Assembly: GCA_016748015.1 (NCBI GenBank)
Contig: JAAOMT010000703.1
Coordinates: forward strand, 240,550-304,549
Direction: 5' to 3'
DNA length: 64,000 nt
Origin: Geosiphon pyriformis
Taxonomy: Eukaryota; Glomeromycota; Glomeromycetes; Archaeosporales; Geosiphonaceae
Part shown: positions 1 through 11,689 of the stretch, piece by piece
Layout of the letters: each line of letters starts with the position of its first letter
Numbering within the stretch: the stretch's first letter is position 1
Notes under the pieces: model-generated
The model's input: the letters and a program-made list of their open reading frames with translations, nothing else
Told to the model about the DNA's origin: nothing
The model's database searches: none
Made by a program: the position numbers and the translations under genes

Positions 1-452
1 TAAAAAACACTTTTGAAAAAATACTATTAATGATCCCAACAAAGAAGTTAACTGAAAAAAACTGAAAAATATATATAAAACAACTTTCAGTATTATACTG
101 TTATTATTAGTTAGAACAAAAGCCAAATATTCAAGAATTATATATCAATAAATCCAAAAGAATATTCAATCAAAAAATAGTACAACAGATTGAAAATTTT
201 TTTGGAAAAAAAACAAATTCTAAACTATACATTAAAACAATTTATTGACTATATATTATATTTCAAAATTATTTAGAAATATTACTATACTAAGAAATAA
301 AAACAATAGCTGTTAACCAGTAAAAAAAAATAAACAATTCTTAATATAAAAAAATAAGAAACAGAATTAAACAAACAGTATTAGAAAGAGAAGTAATAGA
401 CTTAATTCAGAATAAAAATTTTGATAGAACTTAATATTAAAGGAAAAAATAA
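1..452 (+). pseudogene. 3' internal end of retrotransposon A (ORF3 remnant and polypurine tract)
   Basis: This is the end of the coding region of a main-family Ty3/gypsy element that enters the window from the left. It lines up with 37010-37453 of element D and, inverted, with the ORF3 end of element H. It still encodes a decayed version of the ORF3 C-terminus, ending in an Asn-Phe-Asp-Arg-Thr-stop-Tyr-like run where H has Asp-Phe-Asp-Gly-Ala-Gln-Tyr-stop. A purine-rich tract follows and then the LTR. Many TAA/TAG codons stand where other copies have Gln, so nothing is translatable. Confidence 0.75.
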
Positions 453-1295
453 TATTATTTATAAAAAAAATACAAAAAAATAGACCAATAAGAGAATAAT
501 ATTTAGTGAATAAGCATAATATCAGAAAATTATAACACATTGTTCAACAATAAGCACATTGTTAATGAATTATAGTATACTGCTTAACAATAAACACATT
601 ATTAAAAAAAATAAAGCACATTGCTCAAAAAAATATAAGATTTTGTATAACAAAAAATATGTATATATAGTAAGAATATTAGAAACAGAAAAAACAAAAT
701 TAATATTGATAATTAGTTAGAACTTATTAACTATTCAATATTTCTTTTTTCAAAAAATAGTTTTTTATAACTTGAAGTAAAATCGAATCATATATCAATA
801 AAATACTTAAATCTATGTTATCATTACTTGATTAAAAAATATTAATCACTTCTATTCTATTAATACTCTATGTTAATAGAATTTAAAACTTAACTATACT
901 GAACCAATAACTTTTGATCACAGCTATTAACAGAATATTAATTTTTTATTTTTTATTTTTATTTTTTTTATTTTTTTTATTTTGTTTCTTTGTTGTTTGC
1001 TAATTAATTAAAGGAATTAAGCACTAAGTATTTAATGTTAAGAATAGTCTGATAAAAAACCCAGAAATAAGAGTAAAAATTTAAGAATAGTTTACTAGAA
1101 GAGCATAACTGTTAAATTAAATTGGCCACTATGCTAAAAAAAAAATTATCAATTAAAACTCTGTCTATTATACAAAAAACCCAATCAAAACTTTTAGACT
1201 CTAAAACCTTTAAAAATTACCAATATTAACAACTATTAAGCACCAAGTTACAGGTTTGTTATTTGTTTCAACACTCTAAATAATTATTTGTAACA
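453..1295 (+). repeat. 3' LTR of element A
   Basis: This LTR begins with a decayed TGTTACTCATA (TATTATTTATA) and ends TTTGTAACA, like the other LTRs of the family. It carries the TGCTCA-type U3 repeats (about 540-635), a TATATATAG box near 662-670, a (TTTTTA)n tract near 945-985 and the conserved 3' third. What follows is not a primer-binding site but LINE sequence, so this is a 3' LTR with the LINE resuming at 1296. The right target copy would be gtgg (1296-1299); the left one lies outside the window. Confidence 0.8.
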
Positions 1296-4200
1296 GTGGT
1301 CATTAGTAATAAAATTGTTGTGAAAGTGGTGATTTTTGATATGTCAGTTGTTTTAAAGTTGAAAAAAAATATAGACAATTTGTTAACTACAATTATAAAC
1401 CTAATGACCAAAATAAACAGTTTTAGTTTGGGTAAGAAAAATTTTTCTTCTTAATAACAGATTTGGTTTAAAAGATTGCTACTTGTAATATTAGATATTT
1501 TAATGTTTTTGTCAAGCAAAAAAATATTGTTTATTGGCATATAAATTTTGGTAACATGGTTTCTATTTTTACTAAGATGAAGTTGAGATTTAAAATTAGG
1601 CCATAGATCATAAATAAGTTTAATAGAGTTTGAATTTTTACTTCTAGTTTGGATAAAAGTTTTTTAGTGCTGATATTGCCATAATTATGGTTTTCTAGTT
1701 CAACATGTTTCAAAAGTGAATAAAATTCTGAATCAATTGATTTTGATACATTTTTTATTCAAAAGCAAGCTTTTAATTATTATTCTGGATTTATATACTA
1801 ATGTGTTTATTGATATATGGTTTGGCCAAGCTTCTAATATTAACTTTATGATCTTTAAGACAGTTAATTTTAGCTTATTTGTGGTTTTGGATTGTAACTT
1901 TAATAAGAATGGTTCCAAGAGGAGTGCAAGTTTCAAATTTTGTTTGAATTTAGATCTAGTTAATATATTTGATAAACATCTATTGGCTAAGACTTCTACT
2001 TAAAGCAATTTTAAAAGGATTAAAAAAGTGTTGAATTTTATTTTTGTGAATAAGAACTTGGTATTTGCAATAACATACTATAAAATCAATATTGTGACAG
2101 AGTTTTTTAACACTAATTATAAAGTGGTTTCAGTATTAATTGGTTTAAGTGGTTTTCTAAATGTTTGTTTTAGTAGTGTTTATAAGCAGACTAATAAAAA
2201 TTAATGGAATTTCAAGCTAAAAAATACAGATAATACAAAGTAAGTATGATTTAAAAAGCAATCTTCTAATAGATTGTTGACAAATTCAAATGTGTTTGAG
2301 AAGATATATACTTGTAGTAACTTGGATACAATGTAGAAGGTGCTAAAAAAGACCATGGTACATGTTACTGATATGATATTTTCTAGACATTGGTATAGTA
2401 AATATGATTGTTCAAATAACAAACAATCTTCAAAAAATTTTAAATTGAAACTGTTCATTATGAAGATTATAAAGAAATAAAATTTGGAAGATCTATTGAA
2501 ATTCAATTATCTTGTTGGAGTTTAGTTGTTTATTAATGTTGTTGAGGCATCTATAGTTATTGACATAATTTAAAGTAGTGTGTACTTAATTAAGTTAGTC
2601 AAGTATTTATTAATGGTGAGAAAAAAATATCAGAAATCTAAGTATTATAAATTAAGAATATCTAAAAATACAGCTATTAAAAAGACAATTGAACAATACA
2701 TAAAAAATTTCTGCTCTAACAAAGAACAAATAATAAAAAATATTTTGGAAAAACCATTTTACAAAGTTGTTTTGAATCACTTGGTGACAGAAAATAAACT
2801 GGTGGTAAAATCTAATAAAATGAAGCTTAGAGTTAACAAAATTATAAAAGGGTGGATAAAAAGACAGTCAATGTTTTCAAAAATGTCTGATCTTTGGTTT
2901 TGTTAATATATGCCTCTAAATTATGTGAATAATAATGCTTTTTTTGGTGTAATAGAAAAAATTAATATGGAGAAGTTGACTGTAGTTGTTAATAATTTGC
3001 CAAATAGTAAACCTATTAAGTTGTTAGGAATATTTAATAAACTTTGAAAACACTGTAGTAAAAAGGTATTGAGTTGTCTTTTAAGATTATTGAATTTGTG
3101 TTTAACTTTAAGTGCAGTTTCAATTTTTTGAAAAAAAGCATAAGTTTTAATGATCTCAAAGTTTTATAAATAAAATAGTGTCTTAACAAATACTAAGCCT
3201 ATTGTACTAATCAAAACAGCTTGAAAAATTTTATTTAAGATTTTTGATTAGTATTACAAGATAATATAAAACTTATAATTTATTAGACTGGTATTATTTG
3301 AGGATTAATTTGTAATATATTAAAATGTGTAATTGGTTTATCAAGTTTTTTGGTAATATTTATGAGAATTGAATTAATAAAGTAATAACAGATTTTGGAT
3401 TTTCAAATAGTTATAAGATATATAATAGTTTAGATCAGAATAAAGTTTTTTCTTTACTTTTTTGGAGAATTTTCTATGATCTGCTTTTGTGTAAGATCAA
3501 AAAACATAAACACTTATGTAAATACCAAATTAATACTAAATTTATAGCAAGAACTGATAGGATTGAAACTATTGAAGAAAAAACTTCTTTTTTTGTAACT
3601 GGTGTCTTTGTTGATAACATAATTTGAATTGAAAGTAGTTAAGCTTTTACACAGTATATTTTGAATATTGCCAGTAAATTCTTTAATATCAATAATATCT
3701 CAATTAATAATAATAAAACAGTAGTCATTTCTATTAATTAGAGTGTTAAAACTACCTTATTATTAATTAGTAATTTGCTGATTTCAATTGCTAAAAGTAG
3801 TAATTTGTATAAATACTTGAGTATTTTTTTGTTTATTGAGAGTTTTTCTAAGCCTAGCTTGGCTTAGACTTATACAGATGTTAGGTTTTTTTTCAATATA
3901 ATATTAAAAAAAGTAATTATGAATAAACAGTTTTTTTACTTAATTTTGACTGTCTTGTAGTCCATAGTTAACTATCAATTTCAGTTTAGTTTTGTTTTAT
4001 TGAATGTGTATTACAAGTATAATGTAATAGTTAGAAGAGATCTTAAGACCAAGACTTGTTTATTATGTAACTTTTTCAATAAGACTTTATATTATCTATC
4101 TTTATATAATTTAAAACTCTTTAAGCAAATACAGTCTAAAAGAAAAGTGGCTTTATTAATTTTTTTTTTCAATGTCTAAAGCATTTTTGGGCATTTATTT

Positions 4201-4797
4201 GAACATAGGTTTTTGGATTTGCAGATTCTGAGATGGTTTTTTTTTTGAATTTTCTGCAGTTTTGTTAAGTTGCATATTAGTCCAGTAAACAACTTTTTGG
4301 CCAAGGTAGTAAAAATCTTTTTGAACAATGAGCTATCTTTGACAAACAATTTGTCTAGTGTTTTTTATAATTCTGATAGATTTCTAATGTCTAGTATTTT
4401 GGGATAGCTCTTGTATTATAGTTTTGTTTTTTTTGAAGCAGTTTGGTATTGTATTTAATAACAAACTTCTGAACAAAAAGAAGAATGTGATAGACTAGAA
4501 AACTTTTTAATAGTATAAAAAATTGAATTCAAGAGATTCTGTGCCTTGTTGGTTTATGCTGGCATCTGAGTTTTTGCATAAAAATGTTTTTTTAAAGATC
4601 GAATCTATTAATATCTATGAGTTACTAGAGTTGAATATTTTGGAATCCAAGAAATTTTCTAATATATAAGAAGATTTACTAGAAATTCGGTCTAATTTTA
4701 TCAAAATCTATATAAATAGGTTCTTGAAATGTGCTGATTCTGCTAGGGTAACAAGTGAAGCAGCTGCTTACTTTTCAGCTTTAGATATAGATGTCAA
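1296..4797 (+). pseudogene. LINE (non-LTR retrotransposon) remnant, part 1: upstream region, reverse transcriptase, start of RNase H
   Basis: This is a decayed plus-strand non-LTR retrotransposon. Open pieces at 1716-2003 and 2580-2906 resemble the region upstream of the reverse transcriptase in Rhizophagus LINEs (recognised from memory). The RT shows the fingers-like NNLPNSKP stretch near 3000, then DQNKVFSLLFWRIFYD near 3435-3480, and the catalytic F-V-D-D box as F-V-D-N at 3607-3618 (a G to A change). Text between about 3250 and 3380 is too short for a full RT palm, so an internal deletion is likely. Near 4740-4797 the frame reads into an RNase H domain and is cut by element B. Stops are frequent, mostly at Gln, Arg and Trp codons. 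Confidence 0.75.
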
Positions 4798-5734
4798 TGT
4801 TATTCATAGAAAAAGTACAAAAAAAAAGTAGAAAAAACAGATAGAAAAATAGACTAATAAGAAATAATACTTAATAAAAGAACACAATATTAGAAAATTA
4901 TAATATATTGCTCAGCAATGAACACATTGTTAATAAATTATGGCATACTGCTCAGCAATAAGCACATTGTCAAAAAATTATGGCATATTGCTCAACAATG
5001 AGCACATTGTCAGAAAAAATAAAACACATTGCTTAAGAAAATACAAGATCTTATATAACATAAATTATATATATAGCAAAAGTGTTAAAAGCAAAAAAAG
5101 TAATTTTTAGAGAATTCAATAAAGTTTATATTAATTTAGAACCATATCTCTTTCTTCAAAAGATAGTTTTCTACAACTTGAAGTGGATTTATTCTTATAT
5201 TAATAAAATTATCTATTATTATTAAATTCATGTTATTATTACTTAATTAAAAATATTAATTACTTTTTATTCTATCAACACTCTATGTTGATAAAATTCA
5301 ACACTTAATTATACTAGACTAATAACTCTTGATTATGACTATTGATAAGATATTAATTTTTTATTTTTTATTTTTATTTTTTTTATTTTTTTTTATTTTT
5401 TTTTGTTTCATTTTGTTGTTTTACTAATTGATTAAAAAGATTAAAGCACTAAGTATTTGACATCAAAGATAACATAATAAAAAACCCAGAAATAAGAGTA
5501 AAAATTTAATAATAGCTTATTAAAAAAGCACAACTGTCAAATTAAACTAGCCATTATACTAAAGAAAAAAATTCATGAAAGAAATCATCAATTGAATTTC
5601 TGTTCATCATACAAAAGACTCAATCAAAACTTTTAGACTCCAAAATCTTCAAAAATTACCAACTGTATCAACTATTGAGTACCAAGTTACAAATTTGTTA
5701 TTTGTTTTAACGTTTCAAATAATTATTTATAACA
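4798..5734 (+). repeat. 5' LTR of element B
   Basis: It runs from TGTTATTCATAG to TTATAACA and is followed directly by the primer-binding site TTTGGTGCTTTCTGTGAAG at 5735. Its U3 holds three 40-bp repeats starting near 4909, 4949 and 4989, each centred on an inverted repeat of the form TGCTCA-N4-TGAGCA. A TATATATATAG box lies at about 5066-5076, just downstream of the array. An A/T homopolymer tract lies at about 5350-5405. Confidence 0.85.
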
Positions 5735-7737
5735 TTTGGTGCTTTCTGTGAAGTATAATTCAACAGAAAACCAGTACTAACATTAACCAGAAATTAGAGA
5801 AATATTTAACTAGCAATCAAGCAATTTATTAGTCTTTACAATATTACAACAATTAAGAAAACTTTAATTATTTTCAAAATCAATTGTATTTATTATTAGC
5901 AAATCAATTATAACAACAAAAAATGCATAATTGTTATTATTGTAGTAAACAAGATTATCTAAAAGCAGATTGGTGCTCTAGATTTAATAATCAACAATCA
6001 AAAAATCAATATCAAAACCTTAATTCCAGATTTCAAACTTCAAAATATATTCCAAATTAAGAACAATATTAATATTAGTCTTATTATACTCTAATAACAC
6101 AACAATCAATATATGTATTTCCAGTTTATCAAAATCCAGTACCAATAATTTATTAACCACAGCCATAAGTAATTTATCAACTGCAGTTACAAGTAATTTA
6201 TTAAACCCAACCAATTCAAATACTGCTCCAAAATTTAGCTCAAATAGCAACTGAAAATCAAAAACCAAGAATTATACACATCTAACAGAACTGGCAATTG
6301 GTAATAGTAAAGCACCAACTGATTTTTAGTTTATTAAATTAGCTATTAGAATCATGCCAGCAGAGTTTAAGAAATGAGTACACTCAAAATCTGAATTCTT
6401 AGAACTATTTAAGTCTTTTGATTACTTCAGAAAACAACTTATTCAACAACTTAAAAACCAATTCAAAAACACTACTTACCAACAACATTCTATTAGCAAC
6501 TATTATTAAAGACAAATCACTTACAGCCATATTTTTTTTTAAGTTAAAAAAATTGACAATAACACTTTTATTCAGTAAAGTCACTCTTAATAACAAACTT
6601 ACAACTTATGTACACAGATACCAAAGTCAATAGCCAATCTATCAAACTGATCTTTAATAGTAGATTAACAGACAACATTATTACATAACAACTTATGGAC
6701 CAATTAGGTTACCAAGTTAATTGTGCTGTCAACACCAGAATTATTACAGTTAATAAAGCAATAAAAACTTTTATTGGCAAAATTAACAACTTTTTTTTTA
6801 AAGTTAACAATATTATTATGTCAATCAAAGTATTAGTAATAAAAGCCATGTAATATCAAGCTCTTGTTGGTAATGGTTGCCTGTTCAAAACCAATGCTGT
6901 GCTTAACTGAAATACTTAAAAACTACAGCTTAGTCAAAATAGTTAGCAAATTCAGATATCTGTTACTTATAGCCACTTTAAAACAAATACTACTACTTAA
7001 TTATCACTAATTAAGTTCAAAAAAAAAACCTATTTGGAAAGCTTATTAAGTCTTGTAGGCTAAAAACAAACACAATATATTATTACCAATACTTTCTTGA
7101 AATAACAAGAATAAAGAAAAAAAAGAAAACAAATTACAAGTTATTACCTTCACAAAAAACAAATAATAGATAACACATTTTATACTTATTAAAACCAAAA
7201 AAAAACTATTTTACTATCAAAATCTAGCATCTACTTAAAAAAAACAAAAGCAGTATTTAAAACAATTAAATATTAAATTCTATAAATATTGCTTAATTTC
7301 TTATGACTTAAAATATTGTAATAATGATGATCTTATTTACAATTTGTCACCATACACAATCTATTTAATTTCTAAAAAAAAATATAATTAGCAAATGTGC
7401 TTTAAAATTAAAATTAAAATTTAATCTTAATTCAGACTTTGATAATAACAACAACAATAATTCTAACTCCATTTATAATAGCAATTACAATAACAATAAT
7501 TCAAACTTCAATAAAAACTTTGAACAATATTTTGCACTTTCAAATCTTTCACAGAAGCAAAAACTTAAATAGTTTAGTAATAATAATGAGGATATTATAT
7601 CAAAACACATGCATAATAACAACACAAAATTTAATCTCAAATATTCAGGAAAAACTGCCATCAAATTAGAATCTTACTTGCATATCAGTATAGATTTAAG
7701 AGATTTTGATGGAGTTTAATATTGAAGGAGAAGATAA
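5735..7737 (+). pseudogene. Internal remnant of element B: leader, CCHC knuckle, protease, dUTPase start, 3' end
   Basis: After the leader the sequence jumps straight to the end of gag, so most of gag is deleted. A zinc knuckle is visible near 5930-5985 (Cys-Tyr-Tyr-Cys, with the final Cys kept). The protease follows near 6640-6900, but the catalytic Asp-Ser-Gly reads Asn-Ser-Arg. The Asn-rich linker (7439-7530) and the shared LK-TAG site (about 7566-7574) lead into the first residues of dUTPase. The sequence then jumps at about 7700 to the ORF3 C-terminus (Asp-Phe-Asp-Gly-Val) and the polypurine tract. Confidence 0.7.
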
Positions 7738-8622
7738 TATTACTCATAAAAAAAGTACAAAAAAAGAAAGTAAGAAAAACAGATAAAAAAATAGACCAAT
7801 AGAAGAATAGTATTTAGTAAAAGAACACAAGATTAAAAAATTATAATACATTACTTAGCAATAAACACATTGTTAATAAATTATAGCATACTGTTCAACA
7901 ATAAGCATATTATCAGAAAATTATAATATATTGCTTAAAAAAACGCAAGATCTTGTATAATATAAATTATATATATAGCAAAAGTATTAAAAACAGAAAA
8001 AATAATTTCCAGAGAATTCAATAAAGTTTATATTAATTTAAAATCATACCTCTTTTTTTAAAAAATAGTTTTTTACAACTTAAAATACAATTATTCCCAT
8101 AATAATAAAATTATCTATTATTATTAAATCTATGTTATTATTATTTAATTAAAAATATTAATTACTTTTTATTCTATCAACACTCTATGTTAATAAAATC
8201 CAACATTTAACCACACTAGACTAATAGCTCTTGATCATGGCTATTAATAAGATATTGATTTCTTATTTTCTTTTATTTTTTTTATTTTTTTTTATTTTGT
8301 TTTGTTGTTTTACTAATTGATTAAAGAAATTAAAACACTGAATATTTAATGTCAAAGATAGCTTGGTAAAAAACCCAGAAATAAGAGTAAAAATTTAAAA
8401 ATAGCTTACCAGAAGGATATAACTGTCAAATTAAACTGATCACCATGTTGAAGAAAAAAATTCATGAAAAAAACCATCAATTGAATCTTTGTTTATTATA
8501 CAAAGAACTCAATCAAAATTTTCAAACTCTAAAACCTTCAAAAATTACCAATTATATCAACTATTAAGTACCAAATTATGGATTTGTTATTTGTTTTAAC
8601 ACTCTAATAATCATCTATAACA
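7738..8622 (+). repeat. 3' LTR of element B
   Basis: It starts as TATTACTCATAAA (TGTTACTCATA with G to A) and ends ATCTATAACA. It matches the 5' LTR 4798-5734 across its length, including the TATA box (about 7970) and the A/T tract (about 8265-8300), apart from transitions and small indels. It is followed by LINE RNase H sequence rather than a primer-binding site. Confidence 0.85.
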
Positions 8623-8792
8623 TTAGGATTAAAATGAATAAACTTTTGTCTTTTATTTTGGCTGAGTTACAAACTGTTGCTTTGGCATTGGAGTGTGTTT
8701 TGTTTTCATGTGCTGTGGTTTTATATCTAAACAGCCAATCTGTAATTGATGTATATATATTTGAAGCTTTGTTTACTGTGCCTGATTTCCAT
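8623..8792 (+). pseudogene. LINE remnant, part 2: RNase H domain
   Basis: This short island carries the LINE's RNase H: one frame reads LSFILAELQTVALALECVLF, followed by a decayed Asp-Ser-Gln motif (Asn-Ser-Gln-Ser). It continues the frame broken at 4797 and is itself broken at 8792 after Pro-Asp-Phe-His. The matching continuation (Cys-Trp-Ile-Lys-Lys-Arg-His-like) lies at 56392 onward, which is how the outer border of element C was fixed. Confidence 0.8.
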
Positions 8793-9652
8793 TGTTACAA
8801 GTAATTATTTGAAGTGTAAATGCAAATAACAAATCCATAACTTGGTACTTAATAGCTTGTTAATAATGATAATATTTAAAGATTTTGATAATTTGAAGAT
8901 TTTGGTTGATCTGAAGATTTTAGTTGAGTCCTTTATATAATGGACAGAGATTCAATAGTTGTTTCAGTATTTTTTTAGAAGTTTATTCTATGAATTTTTT
9001 TTTTAGTATGGTTAATTTATTTTAACAGTTATGCTCTTTTAGTAAACTATTCTCAATTTTATAAGTTTTCTATTTTTGTTTCATGGGTTTTTTACCAAGC
9101 TATCCTTAACATTAAAATTATTTAGTGCTTAATCTTTTTAATCAGTTAGTAAATTAACAACACAAAATAAAAAAAAATAAAAAAAAAATAAGAAATTAAT
9201 ATCTTATTAATAGTCATAATCAAGAACTATTGGTTCAGTATAGTTAAGTATTGAATTTTATCAACACTCCATATTGATAGAATAGAAGTGATTTAATATT
9301 TCTTAATCAAATAACAATAATATAAATTTAGATAATAATTGATATTTTTTATTGATATGTAATTTGATTCCATTTCAAGTCATAGAAAACTACTTTTAAA
9401 AAGAGAAGTATTGGATAATTAATTGATTGTAAATATTGATTTTAAACTAAATTCTGTCTTTTTTTGCTTTTAATACTCTTGCTATATATATATAATTACT
9501 GTTATACAAGATTCCTTGAATTTTTTTAATTTTTTTAGTCTGAAATCCTGTAATTCTTTGAAAAAAATCCTGAAATTTCTTTTTTACTATGCTTATTTCT
9601 AATTAACTATTTTATATCTTTATTAAGAATTCTTAAATTTTTATAAATAAAA
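8793..9652 (-). repeat. Left (3') LTR of element C
   Basis: It starts TGTTACAAGTAATTATTTG and ends in a decayed ATAAATAAAA. It aligns end to end with 55515-56387 and is clearly closer to it than to the element I LTR at 49006. It contains a TATATATATA box on the minus strand near 9482-9492 and a short run of AATCCTG-type repeats near 9500-9580. An A/T tract lies near 9165-9195. Confidence 0.85.
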
Positions 9653-9665
9653 TTATTTTTTTCTT

Positions 9666-10311
9666 TTAATATTAAGTTTTATTGAAATTTTCTAAATTTT
9701 TTAATTTTTTTTCTTGAATTAAATCTCTAACTTTTTTTTCAAAAATTACTTGAAAAATTTTGATTTGTAATTTTTTGAATTGGGCATTAATAATTTTTCT
9801 CAATTGGTTAATAATTACTGTGTTTATTGTTAAATAAAATAGTATTTTTGGTTGGTCTTAAAATTCTGTTTGTAACTAGTATATGGCTTGTGTTTATGTA
9901 AATAAGTTGTTTTTTTTCACAAACTGTTCAAATTAATACAATATTGTTGTGTTAAATAATTGCTTTGTTTTGTCAGTATACAAGTTCTAAATATTGAGTT
10001 TTTGTTCCAAGTAGTAATAACAAAAGATTCTTAAAAATTGTTGTATCTATTATTTTTAGTTTTTTTCTATTAATTCTTTATATAATATTGTTGTTTTGGA
10101 TGTTTCTACTGATAATTTTTACTTTTGTTAGTATATTATTTACTATGTTTTTCGATTTTTTATGTACTTTATATTGGTGTTTTGGCTTTTTTTTTCTATT
10201 TTTGTACTGAATGATTTGTTAATTAATTGTAATTTTCATGTTCAATTGTTAGTATTAGATTAGTTGAAATAGTTGTTGTATAAGTAAGTAGATGTTGTTA
10301 GTAATTTCCAT
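9666..10311 (-). pseudogene. ORF3 module (C-terminal extension after integrase), decayed
   Basis: This is homologous to the ORF3 module of H (38368-38997): same place between integrase and LTR, a start at the same Met-Glu-Ile, and a C-terminus ending next to the polypurine tract (here Asn-Phe-Asn-Lys-Thr-stop-Tyr). It is Gln/Ile/Lys rich and I see no known domain. Numerous stops. Whether it belongs to C or I cannot be decided, because the two elements have merged here. Confidence 0.6.
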
Positions 10312-10559
10312 TTTTTGTTTTTGCTTTTATTATATATATTAGTTCTTATATATCTTTTTGCTATTTTAATTTAATATGTTTATGTTAATAATTATAATTG
10401 GTTTTAGATCTTGTGAAATCTTATTTGGTTGGACTAATATTTGTTATACTCTCAGTTGTGAAATATTATTGGTAAATAATAATAATATATTGTAATATGA
10501 TTTTAGTTGATCTTTATGTATTGCTTTAGCTAAAATTTTGTTGTTTTATCTTAATTTAT

Positions 10560-11640
10560 AAGCTTTATTTTCTAGAATTTTTTTAATGTAAAATGGTCTG
10601 TCCTATTTGGAGTCAAATTTTTTACTTCATTGTTTTTTTACTTTAGTACAATATAAGAGTACTTTGTTTCCAATTCTAAATTTAACTGATTTATCTAGTA
10701 ATTGATTATTATGTCATTTTTTTTGTTTTTTTTTGTAATTTTTAGATATTATTAACTGTTTTTTGCTTTTTGTTTTTTAATGTTTTTATTAAGTTATATG
10801 TTCTTTTCAGCAATGTTTTTTGGAAGTTGGCTTCTGTTATTGGTTCAATTGGATCTGTGTTGATATCTATTTCAACTGGTAATATTGCTGTTCTATTATA
10901 AACTAATTTAAATAGTATATAATATCTTGCTTCATTGTCCTATAAGCAAATAATATTGATGATATAAACACATCTTATTTATTCTGGTTTTTTTGAGTAA
11001 TTTTGGCTATTGCTTTATACAATATTCTATTGAATCTTTTGACTAAACCATTTATTTGTAGATAATATGATGATAATAATAGTTTTTTGATTTCAAATTT
11101 TTAACTTAATTCTGTTAATGTTCTGTTTACAAAGTGAGTTTTTTGATTTGATAAAAATTTTTTTGGGTATCTATACTGATAAATCAAATCTTGGTGAACA
11201 AATTTGGCTATGAATTCTGCATCTGTTTTTTGAATTACTTTTGCTTCTGGCTATTTTGTAAAATAGTTCATAGCTATTACTATATAATAATTGTCTTTAC
11301 TAGTTATTGTTAATAGTTTAACTAAGTCAATTTCAATTTAATCAAATAGTTGTTCCACTTTAATTGGTTTTAGTGGTTTACTGGATTTTGTTTCTTCTTT
11401 TTTCTAATAAGCATTACAATTTTGAACATATTGAATAATGTCTAGATATATGAATAATTAATAGTATTTTTTCTGGTTTTTTTTATGATTGCTTTTTTAT
11501 AAAAATGTTCTGCTGTTGAATCTAAATACATGTTAAATAGTATTGTTTTTTTTTCTGGTTTTGTGATTACTTTGAATGGCTGATCTGAGTATTTTTTGTT
11601 TTTTTGATATAATATATCTTAATAAGTAATAAAATATTTT
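10560..11640 (-). pseudogene. Integrase region, decayed (C/I)
   Basis: This stretch lines up with the integrase of H (39052-40330): the C-terminal GPF/Y-like segment near 10590-10620, the core around 10800-11340, and the zinc-binding HHCC part near 11400-11520. All reading frames are broken by stops and no intact catalytic triad can be read. No gene other than this decayed polyprotein segment is visible. Confidence 0.65.
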
Positions 11641-11689
11641 GCTTGTTGTTTTATTTTTTTTGAGATAATTTCTCCTTAAACAGCTGAGT

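Larger units (their letters stand above)
4798..8622 (+). mobile_element. Element B: deletion derivative of the main Ty3/gypsy family
   Basis: Two LTRs (4798-5734 and 7738-8622) flank only about 2.0 kb of internal sequence, against about 8.4 kb in the complete copy H. It lies within the LINE RNase H region: LINE coding resumes at 8623 in the same domain. The flanks tcaa (4794-4797) and ttag (8623-8626) differ by one C/T and one G/A change and are best read as a decayed 4-bp target duplication, tcag. Gag, RT, RNase H and integrase are gone, so it could only have moved with helper proteins if the deletions came before insertion. Confidence 0.8.

Noticed and set aside
1716-2906. Host genes in the short ORFs at 1716-2003 and 2580-2906
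   Set aside because: They join in order with RT and RNase H text of a LINE on the same strand and have decayed frames around them.
4909-5040. CRISPR-like array in LTRs
   Set aside because: The 40-bp units are contiguous tandem repeats without unique spacers, sit at a fixed place in each LTR upstream of a TATA box, and the genome is eukaryotic.
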